NCBI GenBank assembly: GCA_029258815.1
Contig: JAPDJZ010000069.1
Location: 1 to 5,499, forward strand
Reading direction: 5' to 3'
Length of the DNA: 5,499 nucleotides
Source of the DNA: an archaeon
GTDB taxonomy: Archaea > Thermoproteota > Nitrososphaeria_A > Caldarchaeales > Wolframiiraptoraceae
Position 1 is the first letter of the stretch. Each line of letters opens with the position of its first letter. Of the stretch, positions 1 through 5,358 are shown piece after piece. The notes beneath the pieces were generated by a model. It ran no database searches. It was not told the origin of the DNA and worked only from the letters and a program-made list of their open reading frames with translations. The translations under genes were made by a program, and so were the position numbers.

Positions 1-1134
1 GGCGCGGGAATCGTGGTATTCGGTGAGCCTCTCGTCGTCTTGAACGAGCACGTTAACGCCTTCGCGGAGATAGGCGCGATAATGCTCCTCTTCTCGATGG
101 GCCTCGAGATGGGCTTGACGAGCCTGCGGGAAACCGGCATCTGGGCCGTTCTAGTAGCGGTCTTCGGCGCGATAATTCCCTTCATAGTCGGCTACGAGTT
201 TTACAGGTTTGTCGGCTTATCCCAGACGACGGCGCTCTGCATAGGCGCGATAATGGTGGCGACGAGCATAGCGATCAGCGCTAGGGTCCTAGAGGACCTA
301 GATCTTCTAAGAACCGAGGAGGGAACGCTCCTCATAAACGCGGCTGTCATCGACGACATCCTCGGGGTCGCCATCCTCGCAATCGTAACCTCGATAATAA
401 CCTACGGCGAGGTAAGCTTCTACGAGGCGGCTAAGATAATAGGCCTATTCTTCGTAATCTGGTTCGCGATGGTCGGAATAGGAGCCTACGTCCTCCCGCG
501 GATGATCGAGAGATTCATGGCCCTAGAGGCCGAGGGAGCGGTCGAAGCGGCGGCCATAGCGTCTGCCTTCATCCTAGCCGCGATCGCTGGAGGGATAGGG
601 CTCTCGCCGATAATCGGAGCCTACGCTGCCGGGATGGCGATCGCCGAGTCCAGAGCCCTCCCTCATATCAGGGAATTCATCCGGCACATCAATACGATCT
701 TCAGCCCCATATTCTTCGCGGTCGTCGGCGCTAGGGTGAACTTGGGACTCATAACGGATCAAGTAATCCTAGGAATACTCCTGATGACGGCGCTGGCGGT
801 CATGAGCAAGTTCGTCGGGTGCTTCGGAGCCGCCATGATCAAGCTAAGAAATCTCATGGGAAGCGCTAGAATAGGTGTGGGAATGGTTCCGCGCGGAGAA
901 CTGGGGATCATAATAGCGAGCCTAGCTCTAAGCAGGGGCGTTATCGGGGAGGAAATCTACGTCCAAGCAATCTGGATGGTGATTCTGACATCGGTGATAG
1001 CGCCGGTCATACTTGCGAGAATGTATTACATCCGGCCTAAGGAGGAGGCAGAAGCGGGGAAGCCGCCCATATCCCCAATTCCGCCGCCGCCGAAACCAGA
1101 GCCGGAGTCCCGAGTGGATGAAGAAGAGGTATAG
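1..1134 (+). CDS. CPA2-type cation/proton antiporter (Kef/NapA-like), 5' partial
   Basis: This is an integral membrane antiporter that most likely exchanges Na+ (or K+) for H+ across the cytoplasmic membrane. The frame is open to the left edge, and the GAGIVVFGEP stretch spanning the edge and the first in-frame GTG (13) matches the end of the family's first helix. That GTG is therefore probably internal, with roughly one helix missing. Numbering from it, about ten hydrophobic helices follow. Residues 20-32 (IGAIMLLFSMGLE) are typical of the family. An Asp pair at 114-115 in AAVIDDILG is the ion-binding pair seen in electrogenic CPA2 members such as NapA and NhaA. Lys266 in SKFVG and Arg294 in MVPRGELG lie in conserved charged positions. 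The last ~33 residues form a proline- and glutamate-rich cytosolic tail; there is no TrkA-N domain, which argues against a KefC/KefB-type regulated channel. The family call is firm; the transported ion is inferred. Confidence 0.9.
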   Translation, partial: GAGIVVFGEPLVVLNEHVNAFAEIGAIMLLFSMGLEMGLTSLRETGIWAVLVAVFGAIIPFIVGYEFYRFVGLSQTTALCIGAIMVATSIAISARVLEDLDLLRTEEGTLLINAAVIDDILGVAILAIVTSIITYGEVSFYEAAKIIGLFFVIWFAMVGIGAYVLPRMIERFMALEAEGAVEAAAIASAFILAAIAGGIGLSPIIGAYAAGMAIAESRALPHIREFIRHINTIFSPIFFAVVGARVNLGLITDQVILGILLMTALAVMSKFVGCFGAAMIKLRNLMGSARIGVGMVPRGELGIIIASLALSRGVIGEEIYVQAIWMVILTSVIAPVILARMYYIRPKEEAEAGKPPISPIPPPPKPEPESRVDEEEV

Positions 1135-1160
1135 ATAGCTTCCCGAGGCTCTTCATCCAC
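1114..1160. terminator. Inverted repeat across convergent 3' ends, candidate bidirectional terminator
   Basis: An exact 11-bp inverted repeat pairs GTGGATGAAGA (1114-1124, last codons of the antiporter) with TCTTCATCCAC (1150-1160, over the stop codon of the mutase gene on the other strand), with 25 bases between the arms. Either transcript could fold this hairpin at its 3' end. Archaeal termination usually relies on U-rich tracts, and none is obvious here, so the terminator role is inference; the repeat itself is seen directly. Confidence 0.4.
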
Positions 1161-2514
1161 GCTCCCTAAGCTTCTTGATGGTTTCCATAATCAGGTTCTC
1201 GGCCTCCGAGACTATTTCCCTAAGCCTATTCTCGGTCTTTGCCTCGGCCGTCATCTTCACTTGGGGCATGGTGTTAGATTGCCTCACGAGGACCCATCCA
1301 TCGTCGAAATAGGCTTTCACCCCGTCTATCGTATTCACCTTCAAGCCGAGCCTTCGATAATGTTCCGCGATCTGCTCGACCACCCTGCCCTTAAGCTCGT
1401 CGGGGCACTCGAAGGTCCTGATCGGGATCGAGGGGTAGCTGGGCACCTCCTCCACGAGCCGGGAGAGCTTCTTCCCGCTCCTCGCTATTATCTCCGCCAT
1501 CCTTAAGGTCGCGTAGACTGCGTCGTCGAATCCCCAGATCTCGGGGAAGTAGAAGTGGTTGCTCTTCTCTCCCCCTATCACCGCGTTAAGCTCCCTAACC
1601 GCATTAAGGATGAACGCCCTGCCGACCCTCATCTCGACCGGCTCGCACCCCTTCTCGAGGATAACCTCCTTGAGAGCGCTGCTGCTCGATACGTCGAAGA
1701 CAACCTTCCCCCTCCTATCCAGATGCTTGACGTAGATCGCGAGGGTTATGTCCCCCGGTATGATCCTCCCGCGGTCGTCCACGAATACGACCCTATCCCC
1801 GTCCCCGTCGAACCCGGCTCCGAAGTCAGCCCCAGAATCTAGGACGAGCCTTTGGAGATCCTTCAACGTCTCCTCGGTGGGCTCCGGAAGGTGTCCCGGA
1901 AACCTCCCATCCGGGGTCTCGTTTATGGCCGCGGATTCTAATCCGAGCCTCTCGACTATCTTCGGCATGACGACGGCGACCGCGCCGTTAGAGTAGTCGA
2001 ACGCTATCTTGGGCTTTCGATCGAAGGAGAACTTTGAGGTGATGAAGTCGATGTAGGGCTTGATCGTGTCAACCTTCCTGATCTCGCCGCGCTTATCCGC
2101 CTCCCTGAACCTGCGGTTGAGAACCCTATCCTTGAGCTCCTCCATTCCAGCCCCGGCCGAGAGCGTCGCGCCCCCCGGCTTCACGAGCTTAAACCCATTC
2201 CACTCGGGCGGATTATGGCTCGCCGTAACCTGAACCCCTCCATCGGCCTCGAAGTGCATGGCTGAGAAGTAGAGCATCGGGGTCGTTACGATTCCGAGTT
2301 CAAGAACGTCGCATCCGGCCCTCGATAAGCCCCTCGCCATCCCCCTCGCCAGAACGTCCCCGCCGATCCTAACATCCCTGCCGACGACGGTCAGCCCCTT
2401 GTTCCCGAGCATGGTTCCGTAGGCGAGGCCTATGAGCTCCGCGACCTCCTCGGTTAGATCCTTGGCGTAAACCCCCCTGATGTCGTACGCTCTGAAGATG
2501 CGGGCTTCAACCAT
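1153..2514 (-). CDS. manB: Phosphomannomutase/phosphoglucomutase (alpha-D-phosphohexomutase)
   Basis: A cytosolic enzyme moving phosphate between C1 and C6 of hexose phosphates (mannose or glucose; perhaps glucosamine), feeding sugar-nucleotide and glycan synthesis or glycogen turnover. At 453 residues it is full length for the family, and all four domain signatures are present in order: the N-terminal FRAYDIRG (7-14); the catalytic phosphoserine Ser99 in TASHNP (97-102); the Mg2+ loop DGDGDR (236-241); the sugar-binding GGEKSNH (314-320), where the common form is GE-x-SGH; and the phosphate-binding RQSNTMP (411-417), commonly R-P/A-SNTEP. The ATG start has a GGTGAG ribosome-binding site six bases upstream, which settles the start. 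It has its own promoter and is convergent with the antiporter. Substrate preference cannot be read from sequence alone; the bifunctional PMM/PGM or the glucosamine mutase (GlmM-like) assignment remain options. Confidence 0.93.
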   Translation of the reverse strand: MVEARIFRAYDIRGVYAKDLTEEVAELIGLAYGTMLGNKGLTVVGRDVRIGGDVLARGMARGLSRAGCDVLELGIVTTPMLYFSAMHFEADGGVQVTASHNPPEWNGFKLVKPGGATLSAGAGMEELKDRVLNRRFREADKRGEIRKVDTIKPYIDFITSKFSFDRKPKIAFDYSNGAVAVVMPKIVERLGLESAAINETPDGRFPGHLPEPTEETLKDLQRLVLDSGADFGAGFDGDGDRVVFVDDRGRIIPGDITLAIYVKHLDRRGKVVFDVSSSSALKEVILEKGCEPVEMRVGRAFILNAVRELNAVIGGEKSNHFYFPEIWGFDDAVYATLRMAEIIARSGKKLSRLVEEVPSYPSIPIRTFECPDELKGRVVEQIAEHYRRLGLKVNTIDGVKAYFDDGWVLVRQSNTMPQVKMTAEAKTENRLREIVSEAENLIMETIKKLRERG

Positions 2515-2519
2515 TCCAG

Positions 2520-2525
2520 CTCACC
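2520..2525 (-). promoter_or_regulatory. Ribosome-binding site of the mutase gene
   Basis: On the minus strand GGTGAG lies six bases before the ATG whose first base is 2514. It matches the archaeal anti-Shine-Dalgarno sequence and supports the chosen start. Confidence 0.75.
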
Positions 2526-2549
2526 TTAGGTTAGTTAGCCGCCATGCTA

Positions 2550-2563
2550 CTTTAACCATTTTC
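2550..2563 (-). promoter_or_regulatory. BRE/TATA promoter of the mutase gene
   Basis: Read on the minus strand, GAAAAT (2563-2558) fits the archaeal BRE consensus RNWAAW and is followed two bases later by the TATA-like TTAAAG (2555-2550). A start site about 26 bases downstream of its centre would fall near 2527, giving a leader of about 12 bases that just contains the ribosome-binding site. The spacing is good; the box itself is only a moderate TATA match. Confidence 0.5.
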
Positions 2564-2606
2564 CCGACGCGGTAACCCCCTGGCCAACGGGCTCGGAGGA
2601 GGTCTT

Positions 2607-2636
2607 CGGCCGCGAAAACGCCGCCGGCCGGTTTTC
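2607..2636. repeat. GC-rich nested palindromes in the divergent intergenic region
   Basis: GAAAAC (2614-2619) and GTTTTC (2631-2636) form a 6-bp inverted repeat with an 11-base spacer. CGGCCG occurs twice (2607-2612 and 2625-2630), the second inside the 8-bp palindrome CCGGCCGG (2624-2631). The block sits midway between the two divergent promoters and could be a regulator-binding site or a hairpin. Short GC-rich palindromes also arise by chance, so no function is assigned. Confidence 0.4.
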
Positions 2637-2638
2637 CG

Positions 2639-2646
2639 TTATATAT
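2639..2646. promoter_or_regulatory. TATATAT element, possible second TATA box
   Basis: TTATATAT is the best TATA match by composition in this intergenic region and is nearly symmetric, so it could drive either strand. Rightward it would give the histone gene a leader of about 75-80 bases; leftward it would give the mutase gene a leader of about 100 bases. Both genes also have a closer TATA-like box, so this may be an alternative promoter. Confidence 0.35.
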
Positions 2647-2691
2647 GCGTTTCCAAGTAGTTGATACCCGGAGCCATATCCCGAGCCGCTC

Positions 2692-2703
2692 GAAAGGATA
2701 AAG
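2692..2703 (+). promoter_or_regulatory. Candidate proximal promoter of the histone-fold gene
   Basis: GAAAG followed directly by GATAAAG resembles a BRE plus TATA box. A start about 26 bases downstream would be near 2726, leaving a leader of about 20 bases before the ATG at 2746. A second AT-rich word, CTAAATTA (2705-2712), lies close by and could serve instead. Confidence 0.4.
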
Positions 2704-2745
2704 CCTAAATTACCGGCGATTTCCCGAGAATATGAGTGGGTGTTC

Positions 2746-2922
2746 ATGCCCCGCGAAAGAGTGATAGTTGAATCGAAGGTGAGGGAGCTTCTGCCGGAGG
2801 GTATGAGGCTTGCATCAGACGCTCTGGAAGGGCTCGATCAAGCGGTTAGAGAGCTGATAAACAAGGCCGTTCAGAGATGCAGGGCGAATGGCAGGAAGAC
2901 GATAATCAAGGAGGACTTCTAA
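2746..2922 (+). CDS. Minimal histone-fold protein (DUF1931/face-to-face-like)
   Basis: A 58-residue basic/acidic mixed protein that fits a single histone fold. Proposed parts are helix 1 about residues 6-16 (VIVESKVRELL), loop 1 with the GMRL segment (19-22), a long helix 2 about 23-48, loop 2 with GRKT (49-52), and a third helix reduced to about five residues ending in KEDF. The SKV start, the ANGRKT loop and the clipped third helix recall small histone-fold proteins grouped with DUF1931 and, recently, face-to-face histones, rather than nucleosome-forming HMf-type histones of about 67 residues. A chromatin or DNA-binding role is inferred; a subunit of a CBF/NF-Y-like regulator is the alternative. 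The ATG at 2746 is chosen because it begins MPRERV and follows GGGTG; an in-frame GTG at 2740 would add two residues. Transcribed alone, divergent from the mutase gene. Confidence 0.8.
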   Translation: MPRERVIVESKVRELLPEGMRLASDALEGLDQAVRELINKAVQRCRANGRKTIIKEDF

Positions 2923-2923
2923 A

Positions 2924-2944
2924 CTTCTCCCCCACTTATTTTCC
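2924..2944 (+). terminator. Pyrimidine tract after the histone-fold gene, candidate terminator
   Basis: Immediately after the stop codon the plus strand is nearly all pyrimidine and includes TTATTTT (2936-2942). Archaeal RNA polymerase stops at T-rich tracts on the coding strand, and a convergent gene follows, so termination here is plausible but the tract is short. Confidence 0.35.
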
Positions 2945-2960
2945 ACGCGTCATAAAGTTT

Positions 2961-2975
2961 GAGTGAAAGAAAGAG
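2961..2975 (-). terminator. Pyrimidine tract after the aldolase gene, candidate terminator
   Basis: On the minus strand CTCTTTCTTTCACTC begins about 12 bases after the aldolase stop codon. It is T/C-only apart from one A and is the best candidate for ending this transcript before it runs into the convergent histone gene. No hairpin accompanies it. Confidence 0.35.
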
Positions 2976-2987
2976 CGCTGGGAGATT

Positions 2988-4151
2988 CTACCAGTACTTG
3001 ACGCCCTTCTTCTGGATGTAGTCGTAAACCCTCTTCGCGGTCTTCTCCATCCCGAAGGCCTTCATGTGCAGCAGGGTGTCCGCGTAAGCCCTGCTCCTTA
3101 TCACGTTCTTGGCCTCGTCGCTGATCTTATCGAAGTCGTCGAAGAAGACCTTCAGAGCGTACTTCGAGTTCTTAACGAACGTCTCGGCCTCCGGAACCCC
3201 CTCCTTCGCGTAGTTATCGATAACCCACTTATGGATCCTGTTGTAGAGCTCGGGCTCGTAGACCCTCAGGATATCGTAAACCGTTAGCATGTAGTAGGTC
3301 GCGACATTACCCTTCCCTATCATCCCCTTCGGGAACTTCTCGGCGATGAGGTAGAGGGGAGTCCCGCTTATCCCGTGCTGGGCGACTCTGGTCGGATACC
3401 CGTGATCCCAGAGGGCTTGAACTATCTCGACAGTTCTCTTGATGTTTATCCCGAGCTGGGGGATGACGTTTCCCTCCGCGTCCACGGATACGCCGTGCTT
3501 CGACCCGTTGTTTATCGCGAGCCAGTGAAGGTCTACTCCATTCTTCTTCATGGACTCGACGTAGTGAAGGGCCTCGGATACCTCGGTCAGCTCGCTCTTC
3601 CCGATCTCGCCGACCTCTCCCTCCCTTCCATAGTTCCTGTGGCCTATCTTCTCATCGAGGTATCTGAACATCTCGGTCCCGACCTCGATTATCCTCCTAA
3701 GCTGCTCCGGAACCGTATCCTTCGTCAGGTCAAAGAGATAGGATGCGTCTATCGCGAAGCTCGTGAACCCTGCCTCGACTCGGGCGTCGAGTTCGCGCTT
3801 AACGTTCTCGATCTCCTCGTCGGTCCCCTTCTTTATCGTTACGTGATCCGCGTGTAGGACGTATCCGTACCAGCCCACCCTCTCGGCGGCCTTCCTAACC
3901 CTCTCGGCGAAGGCTTTGGGCGTAAGCCCGGTATATCCCCCCTTGAGATTCATCTCGGATAGGGCTAGCTCTAGGATGACCACGTTCTCCGAATCCTTGG
4001 CAGCTTGGAGAACCCCCTCCACGACCTCTCTCGTAACCCTGGGATTAACCGCCAAGACTATCTCCCTAGGAGGCGTGAGAGCCTCGAAGAGAACGTTCCC
4101 CGGTATGGGCGGCCTAGGCTCCTCGAAGAACGCCACGTGCGCAGGCTTCAT
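2988..4151 (-). CDS. Class II (metal-dependent) aldolase family protein
   Basis: A cytosolic TIM-barrel protein of 387 residues related to class II fructose/tagatose-bisphosphate aldolases, which cleave or form ketose bisphosphates using Zn2+. Signatures in order: LAVNP (33-37) at the usual AFNV position; GGYTGLTP (71-78), reminiscent of KbaZ/GatZ; HADH (100-103), the class II site with catalytic Asp102 and metal ligand His103; the acidic EGEVGEIG (177-184); NNGSKHG (214-220) with ligand His219; and AQHGISG (257-263) with ligand His259. The phosphate-binding loop usually written N-x-D-T reads NVAT (282-285), so its Asp is missing. About 100 residues follow the barrel, longer than in many relatives. 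The ATG start is firm: an in-frame TAG lies directly before it and GGAGGTGA is 11 bases upstream. It is monocistronic. Fructose-1,6-bisphosphate is the likeliest substrate, but another ketose phosphate is possible. Confidence 0.85.
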   Translation of the reverse strand: MKPAHVAFFEEPRPPIPGNVLFEALTPPREIVLAVNPRVTREVVEGVLQAAKDSENVVILELALSEMNLKGGYTGLTPKAFAERVRKAAERVGWYGYVLHADHVTIKKGTDEEIENVKRELDARVEAGFTSFAIDASYLFDLTKDTVPEQLRRIIEVGTEMFRYLDEKIGHRNYGREGEVGEIGKSELTEVSEALHYVESMKKNGVDLHWLAINNGSKHGVSVDAEGNVIPQLGINIKRTVEIVQALWDHGYPTRVAQHGISGTPLYLIAEKFPKGMIGKGNVATYYMLTVYDILRVYEPELYNRIHKWVIDNYAKEGVPEAETFVKNSKYALKVFFDDFDKISDEAKNVIRSRAYADTLLHMKAFGMEKTAKRVYDYIQKKGVKYW

Positions 4152-4162
4152 CTAGCTTAACC

Positions 4163-4170
4163 TCACCTCC
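4163..4170 (-). promoter_or_regulatory. Ribosome-binding site of the aldolase gene
   Basis: Minus-strand GGAGGTGA is a full match to the archaeal Shine-Dalgarno sequence, 11 bases before the ATG at 4151. The spacing is at the long end, but an in-frame TAG just before the ATG rules out an earlier start. Confidence 0.8.
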
Positions 4171-4179
4171 ACGAATCTT

Positions 4180-4189
4180 CTATGCATAG
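4180..4189. repeat. Perfect 10-bp palindrome CTATGCATAG, possible operator
   Basis: The sequence is identical on both strands. It lies between the TATA box (4195-4201) and the inferred start of transcription near 4172, where a bound dimeric repressor would block initiation. A regulatory role is inference from position. Confidence 0.4.
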
Positions 4190-4194
4190 GTAAG

Positions 4195-4201
4195 AAATAA
4201 A
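4195..4201 (-). promoter_or_regulatory. TATA box of the aldolase gene
   Basis: TTTATTT on the minus strand lies about 26 bases before an inferred start at about 4172, giving a leader of about 20 bases that opens at the ribosome-binding site. The geometry agrees with typical archaeal promoters; the sequence just upstream (GGGTAGA) is a poor BRE match. Confidence 0.55.
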
Positions 4202-4207
4202 TCTACC

Positions 4208-4248
4208 CGGCGGGCGGCCCCGGAATCCCGAAGGCGAATTCCCCGCCG
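4208..4248. repeat. GC-rich inverted repeat between the divergent aldolase and htpX genes
   Basis: CGGCGGG (4208-4214) pairs with CCCGCCG (4242-4248), and an inner pair GGAAT (4222-4226) with ATTCC (4238-4242) could partly stack on it, though the arms share base 4242. The element lies upstream of both inferred promoters and so is probably not transcribed; it may be a protein-binding site or chance. Confidence 0.35.
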
Positions 4249-4261
4249 AAGAGCGGTATTC

Positions 4262-4271
4262 AAGGTTAATA
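4262..4271 (+). promoter_or_regulatory. Candidate promoter of htpX
   Basis: AAGGTTAATA is the AT-rich word nearest the right distance upstream of htpX. A start about 26 bases on would be near 4294, leaving a leader of about 14 bases holding the GGTGGGAGG ribosome-binding site. GTATTC a few bases upstream is a weaker alternative that would place the start near the earlier GTG at 4287. Confidence 0.4.
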
Positions 4272-4296
4272 GGCGCCGAGCCTCTAGTGCATAGTC

Positions 4297-4305
4297 GGTG
4301 GGAGG
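4297..4305 (+). promoter_or_regulatory. Ribosome-binding site that favours the inner htpX start
   Basis: GGTGGGAGG ends two bases before the GTG at 4308, with its GGTG part seven bases away, a good spacing. The earlier in-frame GTG at 4287 has no comparable site before it, so this element decides between the two starts. Confidence 0.55.
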
Positions 4306-4307
4306 GA

Positions 4308-5288
4308 GTGGCCGAGGCTTATAGAAGCCTCCCCCAGAGGGCTAGGCTATCCCTACTCAAGCTAAGAATATCCATGATAGGGATCTGGGCCGTAGTAACG
4401 GGTCTAGCGACCCTGATCCTAGCGGGAGTCCTCCTCTACCTAGGAATGCCCCTTTACGGGCTCTACGGGATCCTAGGCTTCGTCATAGCCTTCCACTTCC
4501 TCCAGTGGCTCATGGGGCCATACATAATCAACGCGATCTACAGGGTTAGGGAGCTTAAGCGAACCGAGTATCCCTGGCTCCACGAGGCCGTCGCGAAGAT
4601 CTCCGTAGCCAGCGGATTAAGCAAGCCCCCGAGGCTAATGCTCGCCGAGATAGATATTCCGAACGCCTTCGCCTATGGAAGCCCCCTGACCGGGAACATG
4701 GTCGCGGTAACCCGCGGGCTTCTCAGAGCGCTCGATCGAGATGAGATCGAGGCCGTGGTTGGACACGAGATAGGCCATCTAAAGCATAAGGACGTAATCC
4801 TAATGATGATGATAAGCCTAATCCCGGCGATAATCTACTACATCGGATACAGCCTATACCTCTCGGGCTGGTTCGGCGGAGGCTACCGGGAGAGGGATGA
4901 GGGCGGAGGTCTCATAATCCTGATAGGAATCCTCCTGATAGCCGTGAGCTACCTCTTCAACCTATTCATCTTCTACATGAGCAGGCTGAGGGAATACTAC
5001 GCCGACTCCCACGCCGCCACCGTGGTGAGGAACGGGGCGAGGAGCCTCCAGCGCGGCCTGGTAAAGATAATGATCGCGACCGGTAGGATTCCGAAGGCTA
5101 AGAGGGGCGCCCACAACCAGCTTAAGATGTTCTTCATCTCGGACCCGGACATAGCCGTGAGAGGCTACGGCGACGTCGATAGAATAGTCGAGGAGATCAA
5201 GCGCGAAAAGCCCAGCCTCCTCCTAGAGCTATTCAGCACCCACCCACATCCAGCGAAAAGGCTCAGATTCCTAGACCAATTCGCCTAA
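4308..5288 (+). CDS. htpX: HtpX-family membrane zinc metalloprotease (M48)
   Basis: A membrane-embedded zinc protease of the M48B family that degrades damaged or misfolded membrane proteins, with the active site facing the cytoplasm. With the GTG at 4308 as start it has 326 residues, slightly longer than typical bacterial HtpX (about 290). Two N-terminal membrane helices (about 23-45 and 50-70) precede the catalytic domain. HEIGH (153-157) supplies two zinc ligands and the catalytic Glu154. Two further hydrophobic segments (about 163-184 and 202-223) flank a glycine-rich charged loop with GGGYRERDEGGG. The third ligand is Glu229 in EYYADSHAA, and the family's STHPHPAKR motif lies close to the C terminus. 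The start is chosen for its ribosome-binding site; an in-frame GTG at 4287 would add seven residues. It has its own promoter, divergent from the aldolase gene. In bacteria htpX is a stress gene; that is not visible here. Confidence 0.94.
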   Translation: MAEAYRSLPQRARLSLLKLRISMIGIWAVVTGLATLILAGVLLYLGMPLYGLYGILGFVIAFHFLQWLMGPYIINAIYRVRELKRTEYPWLHEAVAKISVASGLSKPPRLMLAEIDIPNAFAYGSPLTGNMVAVTRGLLRALDRDEIEAVVGHEIGHLKHKDVILMMMISLIPAIIYYIGYSLYLSGWFGGGYRERDEGGGLIILIGILLIAVSYLFNLFIFYMSRLREYYADSHAATVVRNGARSLQRGLVKIMIATGRIPKAKRGAHNQLKMFFISDPDIAVRGYGDVDRIVEEIKREKPSLLLELFSTHPHPAKRLRFLDQFA

Positions 5289-5317
5289 CGCCTCCCCGAA
5301 AAATTCCTCGAAGAAAG

Positions 5318-5324
5318 TTTAAAG
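5318..5324 (+). promoter_or_regulatory. Candidate TATA box of the MFS gene
   Basis: TTTAAAG preceded by GAAGAAAG resembles a BRE plus TATA box and would start transcription near 5347, about 12 bases before the ATG. A second TATA-like word, AAATTTAAG (5336-5344), lies too close to the ATG for that start codon. No clear ribosome-binding site is seen. Confidence 0.4.
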
Positions 5325-5358
5325 AGCCTCCCACGAAATTTAAGACGGCGTCCTAGGA

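Noticed and set aside
13..15. GTG at 13 as the true antiporter start
   Set aside because: The frame is open to the window edge and the residues around it look like the end of a membrane helix that family members carry internally.
2039..2081. C box-like GTGATGA and D box-like CTGA on the plus strand, as in a C/D guide RNA
   Set aside because: There are no internal D' and C' boxes with the right spacing, and the site lies antisense within the mutase coding sequence.
2547..2747. A 66-codon open frame on the minus strand in the divergent intergenic region
   Set aside because: It overlaps the start of the histone gene and the promoter elements of both neighbours, has no ribosome-binding site and its serine/glycine-rich product resembles no family I know.
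3375..3857. A 160-codon open frame on the plus strand opposite the aldolase gene
   Set aside because: It lies wholly antisense to a gene with clear catalytic motifs; long antisense frames are expected with this codon use, and the product has no recognisable domain.
4287..4307. GTG at 4287 as the htpX start
   Set aside because: It has no ribosome-binding site, whereas the in-frame GTG at 4308 does. A leaderless transcript starting near 4287 could still use it, so this is a preference and not an exclusion.
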